A stretch of DNA of 64,000 nt from Leucobacter weissii. Lineage in GTDB: Bacteria > Actinomycetota > Actinomycetes > Actinomycetales > Microbacteriaceae. Position numbers and translations under genes: made by a program. How positions within the stretch are numbered: the stretch's first letter is position 1; each line of letters begins with the position of its first letter. Location of the stretch: positions 186,001 to 250,000 of the forward strand of contig NZ_JAGDYM010000004.1 of assembly GCF_017565745.1 (NCBI RefSeq). The letters are read 5' to 3'. Below, piece by piece: positions 1 to 7,512 of the stretch. The notes beneath the pieces are model-generated. The model worked only from the letters and a program-made list of their open reading frames with translations, was not told the DNA's origin and ran no database searches.

Positions 1-1
1 C

Positions 2-106
2 AGCATGTACTGCGTGTCGTGGGAGGTGCATCGCGATCTCGTGGGGGAACGGCTGCTGGAATCCTGGATCGCGAACGAGCACGGCGGCGGCGCACCCCCG
101 ACGTGA
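2..106 (+). CDS. 3' end of an unidentified gene, cut by the window edge
   Basis: The frame beginning at base 2 reads 34 residues and stops at 104-106. The peptide (it contains WEVHRDLVGERLLESWI near its middle and ends GGGAPPT) has the mixed composition of a real soluble C-terminus. Leftward it runs off the window. I do not recognise the family. The intergenic stretch and the leaderless promoter of the next gene begin right after its stop, which fits a gene end here. The fragment is too short to be sure it is coding. Confidence 0.45.
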   Translation, partial: SMYCVSWEVHRDLVGERLLESWIANEHGGGAPPT

Positions 107-205
107 GCCGACCGGATCCCGCCCCGACCGCGTCGCATCACCCCGGCCAGCCGCCCCCCCGCCGCACCCGGACCGGCCACGGCCGATCGAGGCCGCCGCC
201 CGGGG

Positions 206-211
206 TACGCT
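206..211 (+). promoter_or_regulatory. -10 hexamer TACGCT of a probable leaderless promoter
   Basis: TACGCT ends exactly 6 nt before the ATG at 218, so transcription would begin at or next to the start codon. No Shine-Dalgarno sequence precedes that ATG. The same spacing recurs before several other genes in the window. Confidence 0.5.
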
Positions 212-217
212 GGGCGC

Positions 218-640
218 ATGCGGATCGCCGACGTGTTCGAGACCATCACCATCAGCTTCGAGGTGCTCGGAGTCATCGCCATGGTCGTCGGGTTCGGGAT
301 CGCCGTCGTCCTCGCCCTCCGCACGCTCGGCCGCCGCGAGGGCGGACGCGCGGCCTACCTCGTGCTGCGCTCCACGATCGGCGCCTCGATCCTGCTCGGG
401 CTCGAAGTCCTCGTCGCCGCCGACCTGATCCGCACGATCTCCTCGGTCCCCTCCCTCGAAGAGGTGGCGGTGCTCGCCGTCATCGTGCTGATCCGCACCG
501 TGCTGAGCATGTCGCTGCAGATCGAGATCGACGGCGTCGTGCCCTGGAAGCGCGCCCTCCTCACGAGCGGCGGTCAGCTGCTCGCCGGATCGGTCTCCCG
601 CGAGACCCGCGCGACGCGAGCCGCTCAGTCCACGCCGTAG
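218..640 (+). CDS. DUF1622-type small membrane protein
   Basis: A 140-residue protein with hydrophobic segments at about residues 16-36, 48-68 and 80-98 and a short basic tail. Length, segment pattern and the sequence around residues 45-100 fit the DUF1622 family of small integral membrane proteins, whose function is unknown. The start is the ATG placed 6 nt after a TACGCT hexamer, so the mRNA is probably leaderless. The last 16 bases overlap the 3' end of the convergent gene at 625-993. Family assignment is from pattern memory; localisation in the membrane is the safer claim. Confidence 0.75.
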   Translation: MRIADVFETITISFEVLGVIAMVVGFGIAVVLALRTLGRREGGRAAYLVLRSTIGASILLGLEVLVAADLIRTISSVPSLEEVAVLAVIVLIRTVLSMSLQIEIDGVVPWKRALLTSGGQLLAGSVSRETRATRAAQSTP

Positions 641-993
641 CGCGCGGCCTCCTCCTCGGCGAGTTCGAGCTCCCACCCGTTGTCGCCGAGCCAGCAGTGG
701 GCCCGCCGCCCCGGCGGAGGGTCGTCGCGCCTCACGAGCGTGTAGGTCGCGCCATCGACGATCTTCACGGGGGGAGGATCCTCATTCCCCGGGTCGGAAG
801 CGGCCCGTGCGCTTCGCCTCCGCGCGTCGTAGGAGAGCCCGAACACGAGCCCGAGCGCGATTCCGATGGCCATCCAGGTGCCCAGCTGGTCGGTGGCGAC
901 GCCGAGTGCCACTCCGACCCCGACGCCCAGGGCGAGACCCAGGGCGAGCCCGGTCTGGTCCGAGGCCTTCTCGGGTTTCTCTGTTCCGGTCAT
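625..993 (-). CDS. Small membrane protein with glycine/alanine-rich helices
   Basis: A 122-residue protein. After about 14 polar residues come two glycine-rich hydrophobic segments (about 14-33 and 38-55), followed by a polar C-terminal half with several tryptophan and acidic residues. The frame could extend to 1119, but that part is arginine-rich with no membrane logic, and GGAGGT sits directly against the ATG at 993, so I start there. The zero-base spacing is poor for a ribosome site, so the true start may be slightly different. The gene is convergent with the DUF1622 gene and overlaps its stop. I do not know a function; similar small proteins are common in actinobacteria. Confidence 0.6.
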   Translation of the reverse strand: MTGTEKPEKASDQTGLALGLALGVGVGVALGVATDQLGTWMAIGIALGLVFGLSYDARRRSARAASDPGNEDPPPVKIVDGATYTLVRRDDPPPGRRAHCWLGDNGWELELAEEEAARYGVD

Positions 994-1219
994 ACCTCCA
1001 GCGTAGGAAGCCCGAGCGTCCGACGCCTCCGCCGCGAGACGGATATCCGAGGCCGTCGCAAGGACGAGTGCGCGCCGGATCGGCGAGCGTATATCCGCAT
1101 CGCGGTGTCTTCGGCGCACGCGGGTCGGAAGAAGGGGCGCCAGCGGGTGGGACGGGGAGCGGACGTGCGATCCGGGGCGGCACTACCGCCCCGGCGGCGA
1201 CCCTGTCACACTGAACTGC

Positions 1220-1741
1220 ATGACTCCATCGCGCACCCCCGCCGCAGTCGTCACCGGCGTCGCTCTGATCGTCCTGCCGCTCGCCGCGCTCGTCCTCAAG
1301 GGCTTCTCCACCGGGTGGCTGATGCTCGTGATCATCCTCGGCCCGATCCTCGTCCTGATCGCGGGCTACGCGCTGCAGATCGTGATCGCGGCGCAGGGCT
1401 TCCTCTCGTCGCGCGCGCTCTTCGCCTCGGCCGCCGCGCGGTCCCGCGCCACCGTCGCGGCCTGGCTGACGCTCGTCGGCGTGGTCCTGCTCGGCGTCTT
1501 CCTGACCGACGGCGGCGACGTCGGCTACGGATCGACCTTCCAGGTGTGGCTCGGCGCCTACGGCCCCGACGCCGACGCCGTCCACGCGGCGACCGATGCG
1601 CTCAATGACACCGTCGCCCTCGTCGCGGCGGTCGCCTGGGTCGGTGGCTTCGTGTGGCTCGTCGCGGAGTGGGCGAGGGCTCTGGCGCAGCGCTCCCGGG
1701 CGCGCCGCGCCGCCGCGCAGTCGCCCGGTGAGGAGGGCTGA
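1220..1741 (+). CDS. Four-helix membrane protein, function unknown
   Basis: A 173-residue protein with hydrophobic segments near residues 8-26, 32-56, 78-95 and 132-150 and a basic, alanine-rich tail. I recognise no motif. CACACT lies 7 nt before the ATG and there is no Shine-Dalgarno sequence, so a leaderless start is likely. It stands alone, convergent with the MFS gene that ends at 1754, only 12 bases away. It may be an actinobacterial conserved hypothetical; no catalytic residues are evident. Confidence 0.6.
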   Translation: MTPSRTPAAVVTGVALIVLPLAALVLKGFSTGWLMLVIILGPILVLIAGYALQIVIAAQGFLSSRALFASAAARSRATVAAWLTLVGVVLLGVFLTDGGDVGYGSTFQVWLGAYGPDADAVHAATDALNDTVALVAAVAWVGGFVWLVAEWARALAQRSRARRAAAQSPGEEG

Positions 1742-1753
1742 AGAGGGAGGCTC

Positions 1754-2977
1754 CTACTCCGCGGTGACCGGATCCGGAACCGGGTCCGCGGTGCTGAAGA
1801 GCGCGAGCGCGGCCGTCCCGGTCGCGGTCGAGAGCGCCGCGACGAGCAGCAGCTGAGTCTGCCCCCAGGCGATGACGACGGCGCCCAGCGCTGCGCCGAC
1901 CGCGACGCCGAGATTGAGGACGGTGACGATGATGCCGCCGGCCGTCCCGCGGAAGGACGGCGCGGCCAGGCGGAGCACGCACGCCTGCAGGAGCGGCGGG
2001 AACGCGCCGACCGCGAGCCCCCACACCGCCGCGCCCGACAGGAACACGGCCGGTGAGAACCCACCCAGCAGCAGCATCGCCAACCCGGCGGCCACGAGCC
2101 CCCCGGCGATCACCACCCCCGTCCGGGGGAGGCGATCCGAGGCGAATCCCGCGAGCAGGACGCCGAGGCCCCCGGCGGCTCCGAGGAGCAGCAGCACGAC
2201 CGGTGCGGATCCGGGAGGCAGCCCGCCGTGACCGAGGGTCAGCGGCACGATGTAGGTGAATGCGGCGAAATGCCCGACCAGTACCACGCCGCCGGCACCC
2301 GTGACGAGCACGACGCGGCGGCGCTCGCGGTCTCGCGCGGCGGCCGGAGCCCCGGGCTCCCGCGCCGGAGCGGCCTCCCGGCGGTCGCGCGGCAGCAGCC
2401 AACGCAGCGCCAGAGCGGTCAGGGCGAGCAGCGCCGATACGATGGCGAACACGGTGCGCCAGCCGGCGCGGTCGGCCAGCGCCGCCGCCGCGGGGAGCCC
2501 CGCGAGCCCGGCGAGGGTCGGACCGGCCAGCACGATCGACAGCCCCCGACCCAGGCGGGCCGGATCGACGATGGAGGCGGTGTAGGCGACGACCACCGCC
2601 CAGAACAGTCCGTGCGCCGCCGCCGCGACGACCCGCGCCAGCAGGGCGAGCGCATAGTCCGGGGCGAGCGCGGTGAGGAGATTGGCGGCGGCGACGATGC
2701 CGAGCGCCGTCGTCAGCAGCGCGGCGCGGGGCACGCGCATGGTGAGGCGCACGAGCGGGATCCCGGCGGCGGCGATCGTGATCGCCCATGCGCTCACGAG
2801 CGCGCCGATCGCGCTCTCGGGCACGCGCAGATCCCGGCTCATCTCGGGCAGGAGTCCGGAGGGCAGCAGCTCCGCGGTCACCGTCCAGAAGGTGGCGGCG
2901 GTGAGTCCGGCGAGCACGAGCCCGAGCGGCCGGGCGCGTCCCGAGGGCGAGGCGGAGGGGTCGGTGGGAGCGGTCAT
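1754..2977 (-). CDS. MFS transporter of the drug:H+ antiporter-1 type
   Basis: A 407-residue protein with about 12 hydrophobic segments and the DHA1-type first helix (an FW..TAELLPSGLLPE stretch near residues 30-45), as in AraJ/SotB/YdhP-like exporters. A loop of charged residues around 205-220 separates the two six-helix halves. It should sit in the cytoplasmic membrane and export small molecules; the substrate cannot be read from sequence. It is divergent from the MerR gene at 3080, and the intergenic DNA holds a MerR-style promoter with a 20-bp spacer whose -10 ends 6 nt before this ATG. The exporter is therefore probably induced by a MerR-sensed compound and translated from a leaderless mRNA. 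It belongs to the same broad family as the gene at 14507-15745. Confidence 0.85.
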   Translation of the reverse strand: MTAPTDPSASPSGRARPLGLVLAGLTAATFWTVTAELLPSGLLPEMSRDLRVPESAIGALVSAWAITIAAAGIPLVRLTMRVPRAALLTTALGIVAAANLLTALAPDYALALLARVVAAAAHGLFWAVVVAYTASIVDPARLGRGLSIVLAGPTLAGLAGLPAAAALADRAGWRTVFAIVSALLALTALALRWLLPRDRREAAPAREPGAPAAARDRERRRVVLVTGAGGVVLVGHFAAFTYIVPLTLGHGGLPPGSAPVVLLLLGAAGGLGVLLAGFASDRLPRTGVVIAGGLVAAGLAMLLLGGFSPAVFLSGAAVWGLAVGAFPPLLQACVLRLAAPSFRGTAGGIIVTVLNLGVAVGAALGAVVIAWGQTQLLLVAALSTATGTAALALFSTADPVPDPVTAE

Positions 2978-2983
2978 CCTGCA

Positions 2984-3015
2984 ACGGTAGACACTAACAT
3001 CGGTGTCAAGGTCAA
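2984..3015 (-). promoter_or_regulatory. MerR-type promoter/operator for the MFS exporter
   Basis: On the minus strand, -35 TTGACC (3010-3015) and -10 TACCGT (2984-2989) are separated by 20 bp instead of 17. The spacer contains the dyad GACAC-N8-GTGTC (2990-3007). An overlong spacer with a centred dyad is the hallmark of promoters that MerR regulators untwist to activate. The adjacent divergent gene encodes a MerR protein. Binding is inferred. Confidence 0.65.
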
Positions 3016-3079
3016 GCGCCGGCTCGAGGGGGTCCGCGGCGGCCGGACGCCGGTTCGCCGGAGGAAGGGGGCGGAGCGC

Positions 3080-3439
3080 GTGAGGATCGGCGAGGTGGAA
3101 CGTCGCACGGGGGTCACCAGCAGGATGCTGCGCTACTACGAGCAGCAGGAGCTCCTCCGCCCGGGGAGGGGTGCGAACGGCTACCGCGAGTACACGGAAT
3201 CCGAGGTCGAACAGGTGGTGATGATCCGGGACCTGAGCAGCTCGGGCATACCGACCCGCATGATCAGGATCATCCTCGACCGCCGGTCGGGGCGGGTCGC
3301 GTGGACGGAGGCCTGCGACGATATCCTCGCGGGCCTGATCCGCGACCAGATCGCCGATCTCGACGCCAGGATCACCTGCCTGAGCTCGAGCCGGGAATCG
3401 CTGAGCCGGTTCCTGCTCAGCGCACGGGGCGCCGAATAG
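3080..3439 (+). CDS. MerR-family transcriptional regulator
   Basis: A 119-residue regulator starting at GTG 3080. Residues 1-38 form the MerR winged-helix DNA-binding region (IGEVERRTGV, then MLRYYEQQELL), followed by the linker and a dimerisation helix at about 80-112. An in-frame upstream extension exists but is low-complexity, and GGAG lies just before the chosen GTG. The C-terminus is short with one cysteine (about residue 100) and no multi-cysteine metal site, so a small organic inducer is likelier than a metal. It is divergent from the MFS exporter, which is its probable target. The gene ends at a 16-bp palindrome shared with the convergent acetyltransferase gene. Confidence 0.85.
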   Translation: MRIGEVERRTGVTSRMLRYYEQQELLRPGRGANGYREYTESEVEQVVMIRDLSSSGIPTRMIRIILDRRSGRVAWTEACDDILAGLIRDQIADLDARITCLSSSRESLSRFLLSARGAE

Positions 3440-3441
3440 CC

Positions 3442-3457
3442 GCGGATCCCGATCCGC
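3442..3457. terminator. Short bidirectional hairpin between convergent genes
   Basis: GCGGATC-CC-GATCCGC is a perfect 7-bp stem with a 2-base centre. It lies in the 18-bp gap between the MerR stop and the acetyltransferase stop. There is no T tract, so termination efficiency is uncertain. Confidence 0.4.
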
Positions 3458-3862
3458 CTACCGCTGCTGCCGGCGCACCGCGCGCAGGTGCCGGGGCGTC
3501 GGCGCGACCTCGTGCGCCGCGTATTCGGGATGCTTGCGCAGCCACCCCGCCACGTAGGGGCAGACCGGCACGACGGCGCGGCCCGCCGCGATCAGATCGT
3601 CCACGACCGTGCGCACGAGCATCGAGGCGAGCCCCTGCCCCGCGTACGCCTCGGAGACGAAGGTGTGGAAGAGCACGCGCTGGACCGCGCCCGCCCGCGG
3701 CCGGGCGTCGCCCGCGGCCTCCGCGGCGGCGTCGTCGGCCGCGACGTCGACGTACGACTCCTCGCCGATCTCCTGCGCGCCGCTGCCGTCCTCCCCGCGG
3801 TCGATCAGCACGTAGCGCGACTCCGCGTCGCGATGCTCCACTTCGAATCGTTCCCGGGTCAT
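3458..3862 (-). CDS. GNAT-family N-acetyltransferase (YjdJ/GCN5-related type)
   Basis: A 134-residue protein. The second half carries the acetyl-CoA-binding pattern of this small subfamily: an HTFV strand near 66-69, YAGQGLASMLV (about 73-83) as the pyrophosphate loop, and VCPYVAGWLRKHPEY (about 99-113). Such proteins transfer an acetyl group from acetyl-CoA to an unidentified amine. The middle contains an alanine/aspartate-rich insert (about 38-56) that is longer than usual. GGGAGG precedes the ATG. It lies downstream of, and in the same direction as, the pirin/AhpD-like pair, with a 93-bp gap containing a hexamer repeat. Confidence 0.75.
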   Translation of the reverse strand: MTRERFEVEHRDAESRYVLIDRGEDGSGAQEIGEESYVDVAADDAAAEAAGDARPRAGAVQRVLFHTFVSEAYAGQGLASMLVRTVVDDLIAAGRAVVPVCPYVAGWLRKHPEYAAHEVAPTPRHLRAVRRQQR

Positions 3863-3886
3863 GGTGTGCCTCCCTGGTGGTCGGAC

Positions 3887-3908
3887 GTCGGTGTCGGTGT
3901 CGGTGTCG
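3887..3908. repeat. Hexamer tandem repeat (GTCGGT)3.7
   Basis: About 3.7 copies of GTCGGT lie between the acetyltransferase start (3862) and the pirin stop (3956). Too short for a CRISPR array; such tracts can vary in copy number by slippage. No function is evident. Confidence 0.6.
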
Positions 3909-3955
3909 AGATCGGTATGGGTGGCGGATGCCGCTGGGCCCGGTCCGCCCGCGCG

Positions 3956-4951
3956 TCAGGCTCGCGGCTTCAACCGCGAGATCGGCAGCGCGGGGGCGGG
4001 CAGAGCGCGGGGCTGACCCTGCGGGAACCCCCCGAACAGGGCGGGCTTGCCGGCGTCGAGGGGGTCGGCCGGCTCGAAGCCGAGCTCCGCCTGGTAGCGG
4101 CGACGGAACTCGACGATCTCGTCGTGTCCGCGCCCCACGAAGTTCCACCACATCACGATCTCCTCGCCGAGCGGCACGCCGCCCAGCAGGATCACCCGCG
4201 CACCGCGTTCCCCGGCGGCGATCACGAGGGTGTCGGCGCCCGGCGGAGCATAGCCGAGCGCCCGATGCGCGACGGCGACCGAGTTCACCCGGACCGCCTC
4301 GCTCTCCGCGAGCACCGCGTGCTCGAAGTCGCTCCGCACCTCGAGCGAGACCGATGCGCCGGGAGCGAGCAGCAGCTCGGCCCCGAGCAGATCCGGCGTG
4401 CGCGTGTCGACGGGCGAGGCCGAGCCCAGCAGCTCGCCGATGAACACCCGCGCGCTGGCGCCCGGCAGCTCCACCGGCTCGGGCTCGTAGTGCGCGAAGC
4501 CGTTCTCGCCGAACCGGGTCGACTCGGGCAGCGCGTACCAGAGCTGCACGCCGTGCAGGGTGCGCGTCTCGGGCGCGCTGATCTCCTGGTGGGTGATCCC
4601 GCGCCCCGCGATCATGAGGTTCAGCTCGCCGGGCCGCACGGCCGCGGCGACCCCGCCGGAATCGAGGTGGTCGATCCGCCCGCTGAAGAGCCAGGAGACG
4701 GTCGCGAGGCCGGTGTGGGGGTGCCGCGGCACCCGCATCCCGCCGGTCGCCGAGACGTCGTCGGGGCCGTAGTGATCCAGGAAGCACCAGGATCCCACCA
4801 GCGAGCGGCGGCGCTGCGGCAGGGTGCGGTGCACGGTCATCGCGCGCAGCCCGCCCAGCGGCACCGGTCGTGGTTCGAGCACTTCGACGGCCGTGCACGG
4901 CTGACCCGGGCTCAGGATCGCCAGGTCGGGTCGTGCGTCGAGATTGCTCAT
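3956..4951 (-). CDS. Pirin-family protein (bicupin)
   Basis: A 331-residue protein with the full N-terminal pirin cupin: FLDHYGPDDV near residue 58, then PRHPHTGLATVSWLFSG (about 75-91), GRGITHQE (about 116-123) and HGVQLW (about 133-138). The metal ligands of pirins, two histidines in the HPHTG motif and the later His and Glu, are present. A second cupin domain follows (about 180-300). Pirins are cytosolic metal-binding proteins with regulatory or quercetinase-like activity; which applies here cannot be told. The ATG at 4951 overlaps the upstream gene's stop as ATGA, so the two are co-translated. The partner is an AhpD-like protein, hinting at redox or stress defence. Confidence 0.88.
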   Translation of the reverse strand: MSNLDARPDLAILSPGQPCTAVEVLEPRPVPLGGLRAMTVHRTLPQRRRSLVGSWCFLDHYGPDDVSATGGMRVPRHPHTGLATVSWLFSGRIDHLDSGGVAAAVRPGELNLMIAGRGITHQEISAPETRTLHGVQLWYALPESTRFGENGFAHYEPEPVELPGASARVFIGELLGSASPVDTRTPDLLGAELLLAPGASVSLEVRSDFEHAVLAESEAVRVNSVAVAHRALGYAPPGADTLVIAAGERGARVILLGGVPLGEEIVMWWNFVGRGHDEIVEFRRRYQAELGFEPADPLDAGKPALFGGFPQGQPRALPAPALPISRLKPRA

Positions 4952-5439
4952 CGGGATCGCGGGTCCTTCGGCGCCAGGCGGCCCTCGGCGTCGCGCGGCC
5001 GCACGGGATGCCGGCTCAGGATCGAGACGCGGTTGAAGGCGTTGATCGCGACGGCCACCCATTCCGCGGCCGCGAAGGCATCGTCGCCCAGCACGCCCCG
5101 CGCGGCGAAGAGGTCGGCCTGCGCCTCCTCGCCCAGGGGGAGGATCGTCGCCGCCTCGGCGATGGCCAGCACCGCCGCCTCGCGCTCGCCGTAGGCGCCG
5201 GTCTCGCGCCAGGCGGCCAGCAGGTCGAGCTTCTGCTGCGGAATCCCGGACTGCCTGGCCTCGCGCGAGTGGAGATCCAGGCAGAAGGCGCAGCCGTTCA
5301 GCTGCGAGGCGCGCACCTTGATGAACTCGCTCTCCTGCGCGCTCAGCCCGCGGGCCAGCGCGGACTCGCGCACCGCCGCGGAGAAGGCCTCTGCGGCCTC
5401 CCAGGCCTCGGGCACCGCCCTGTCCAGAAACGGACGCAT
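4948..5439 (-). CDS. Carboxymuconolactone decarboxylase/AhpD-like protein
   Basis: A 163-residue all-helical protein with the AhpD-type active-site pattern C50-A-F-C53-L-D-L-H57 and a downstream INAFNR segment (about 142-147). AhpD-fold proteins with CxxCxxxH act as thiol peroxidase reductases or alkylhydroperoxidases. An alternative ATG at 5445 lies directly against GGGAGG, whereas the ATG at 5439 has a normal 6-base spacing, so I prefer 5439. It overlaps the pirin start and forms a two-gene operon with it. Confidence 0.82.
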   Translation of the reverse strand: MRPFLDRAVPEAWEAAEAFSAAVRESALARGLSAQESEFIKVRASQLNGCAFCLDLHSREARQSGIPQQKLDLLAAWRETGAYGEREAAVLAIAEAATILPLGEEAQADLFAARGVLGDDAFAAAEWVAVAINAFNRVSILSRHPVRPRDAEGRLAPKDPRSR

Positions 5440-5634
5440 ACACATCCTCCCAGTCGCGAACTCCCCTGAATCCTACCGCCTCCTCGGGACCGGCGAGATC
5501 GGCGGGGGAGGGGCCGGCGCCCGCAGCGTCCCGCGCCCGCGCGCAGGCCGTCCGGCCGCCGCCCGGTGCGCCGGACCGGGACGCGCAGATGACCGGATGT
5601 TTCGGATCCTGCGCCCGGTCGGAGGCCGCCGAAG

Positions 5635-5640
5635 TAGCAT
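5635..5640 (+). promoter_or_regulatory. -10 hexamer TAGCAT of a probable leaderless promoter
   Basis: TAGCAT ends 6 nt before the ATG of the PucR gene at 5647, with no Shine-Dalgarno sequence between. The 200-bp gap 5440-5646 otherwise holds only GC-rich sequence without a clear dyad. Confidence 0.5.
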
Positions 5641-5646
5641 ACGTGC

Positions 5647-6825
5647 ATGTCCGTCGAACTGAGGGGAGCGGGCGATCGGCTGAGCAGGACGATCGCGGAG
5701 CTCAGCGCGCTCGTCGACACGCCCCTGGCGTTCAACACCGCCGACATGCGCCCGCTCGTCTCGACGCCGCACGCCGGCCCGCTGGACGGGAGCCGCCTCG
5801 CCCTCCTGCTCGGCAAGCCGGTCACCGACACGGTGCGGCGCACCCTCGCGGGCGGCTCGGGCATCTTCACCGGATCCTCGCCGCAGCGCATCGACCCGTT
5901 CCCTGGCCTCGAGCTCGGCCGGGTGCATCTGCCGGTCCGGGACGGGCGCGGCGCGCTGCTCGGGCACATCTGGGCGATCGACAGCGAGGCGGCCGTGGCG
6001 GAGGGCGACTGGCTGAGGCTGCAGCGCGCCGCCGCGGACGCTCTGGGCGAGGTCGTGCGGGTTCCCGCCGCCGTCGCGGCCGCCCGGGGCGTCGCGCTGG
6101 ATCGCTTCGCGTCGGCGCATCGCGCCTTCCGCGTGATCTCCGTCGACCTCGTGACGGAGCCGGTGATCGAGCCCGACGGGCACGCCGCGTTCCCGCCCGC
6201 CGATCGTCTTCTCGAAGGCCTCCACCCGGGGCTCCGGGGCGTGCACTGGGCGATCACGCGCGACCGCGCGGGGCAGGAGCTGCTGGTCGCGGGCGGAGCG
6301 CCCGAGGCGCTCGCCCATCGGTCGCTGGCGCCCGCGCTCGCCGAGGCGCTGGGCTCGATCAACGCCGAGGCCGGCGCGATCGGCCGGCTGACCGCGTTCT
6401 CGTCGCCGATCCTCTACACCTCGTACGAGGTGTTCGACCACCTCGACGCCGTCCACCCCATCGCGCGCGCGGTGCGGGGGACGGACGACGCGGTGTTCGC
6501 CGACGGGCTCTCGGCGTACGAGCTGCTCATCGAGCTCGGCCGCATCGCTCCCATCAGCCGGCTGGAGGTTCCGCCCGCGATACTGACGCTGCTCGACACC
6601 GAGCGGGGGCGCATCATCGCGCGCACTGCGAAGGCGTTCCTCGACAGCGGGGGCAACGCGGGGCGCACCGCCTCCGAACTCGGCGTGCACCGCGGCACGC
6701 TCTACTACCGCATCGCCCGGATCGAGGAGCAGACCGGTTTCGATCTCGAACGCGGGGATCACCGCGTCGCCCTGCACCTCGGCCTCACCGCCGCCCAGAT
6801 CGAGGGGCTACTCGAACGGGTCTGA
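5647..6825 (+). CDS. PucR/CdaR-family transcriptional regulator
   Basis: A 392-residue regulator. The N-terminal 130 residues form a GAF-like sensory region, the middle is variable, and the C-terminal 60 residues are the PucR helix-turn-helix. There, FLDSGGNAGRTASELGVHR (about 337-355) contains the DNA-recognition turn and TLYYRIARIEEQTG follows. PucR-family proteins control nitrogen-compound catabolism such as purine, allantoin and proline use. It is convergent with the racemase-family gene, overlapping its end by 18 bp, and sits next to an amidohydrolase/ABC/monooxygenase island that it is well placed to control. The start follows a -10-like TAGCAT by 6 nt. Confidence 0.85.
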   Translation: MSVELRGAGDRLSRTIAELSALVDTPLAFNTADMRPLVSTPHAGPLDGSRLALLLGKPVTDTVRRTLAGGSGIFTGSSPQRIDPFPGLELGRVHLPVRDGRGALLGHIWAIDSEAAVAEGDWLRLQRAAADALGEVVRVPAAVAAARGVALDRFASAHRAFRVISVDLVTEPVIEPDGHAAFPPADRLLEGLHPGLRGVHWAITRDRAGQELLVAGGAPEALAHRSLAPALAEALGSINAEAGAIGRLTAFSSPILYTSYEVFDHLDAVHPIARAVRGTDDAVFADGLSAYELLIELGRIAPISRLEVPPAILTLLDTERGRIIARTAKAFLDSGGNAGRTASELGVHRGTLYYRIARIEEQTGFDLERGDHRVALHLGLTAAQIEGLLERV

Positions 6826-7512
6826 GCCGCTTCCGAGCGCGGCCAGCGCGGCCTCGGCGAGCGCGGAGTTCGAACTGACGACCGGGAGCCCGATCCGCTG
6901 CTCGAGCCAGGCCGAGGCGTCGAGGGTGCGCAGATTCGTGCAGCTGAGCATCACCGCGTCGGCGCCGTCGCCCGCTGCGCCGGCCGCGGCCTCGGCCAGC
7001 TGCGCCGGCGTCACGCGGGCGGTGGCCTCGTCGTCGAGGATGCCGAGCCCCCGCGCGGAGGCCACCTCGAGCCCGTGGTCCCGCAGGTAGGCGCTCTCGG
7101 CCGCCACGAGGTCTTCGGTGTACGAGGCGACGAGGCGCACGCGGGTGCCCCGCGCGACGAGCGCGCGGACCATCGAGCGCGCCGCGGTCAGCACCCGTGC
7201 GCCGAGGAGCTCCTCGAGCTCGGCGACGAACCCCCGCTCGAACGCGGCTCCGCGCAGGAACGTGCCGCTCGTGCACGCGAACAGCGCGAGATCCGGCGCG
7301 ATCTGCCGAAGCCCGGCGGCCTGCTCGAGCGCCGAGGCCTCGAGCCCGCGCAGCCCCTCGGCGGTCACGGAGTCGAGCCGCATCCGGGCCACGTGGATCG
7401 ATGCGGCCCCGCCGAGGCGGCGGGGCAGCTCGATCTCGACGCTAGTGTCGCTCGAGGGGACGAGCACGGCGATCCGCGGCCGCTCGGCCGGGGGCGGGGC
7501 CGGGCTACTCAA
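6808..7512 (-). CDS. Asp/Glu racemase-superfamily enzyme (maleate isomerase/arylmalonate decarboxylase-like)
   Basis: A 234-residue cytosolic enzyme with the two-cysteine active site of the superfamily: C80 in LALFACTSGTF and C191 in VMLSCTNLRT. The N-terminal VPSSDTSVE motif resembles the VPSSNT opening of maleate cis-trans isomerases. Those enzymes convert maleate to fumarate at the end of pyridine-ring catabolism; arylmalonate decarboxylases and hydantoin racemases share the fold. The start codon is TTG at 7512, overlapping the binding-protein gene's end by 8 bp, with no better start nearby. Its pairing with an ABC importer, amidohydrolase and LLM monooxygenase favours a role in an N-compound pathway; maleate isomerase or hydantoin racemase activity would both fit. 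Confidence 0.7.
   Translation of the reverse strand: MSSPAPPPAERPRIAVLVPSSDTSVEIELPRRLGGAASIHVARMRLDSVTAEGLRGLEASALEQAAGLRQIAPDLALFACTSGTFLRGAAFERGFVAELEELLGARVLTAARSMVRALVARGTRVRLVASYTEDLVAAESAYLRDHGLEVASARGLGILDDEATARVTPAQLAEAAAGAAGDGADAVMLSCTNLRTLDASAWLEQRIGLPVVSSNSALAEAALAALGSGSDPFE

Noticed and set aside
3887..3908. Tandem GTCGGT units as a CRISPR-like array
   Set aside because: Units are 6 bp with no spacers and no cas genes nearby; it is a simple tandem repeat.
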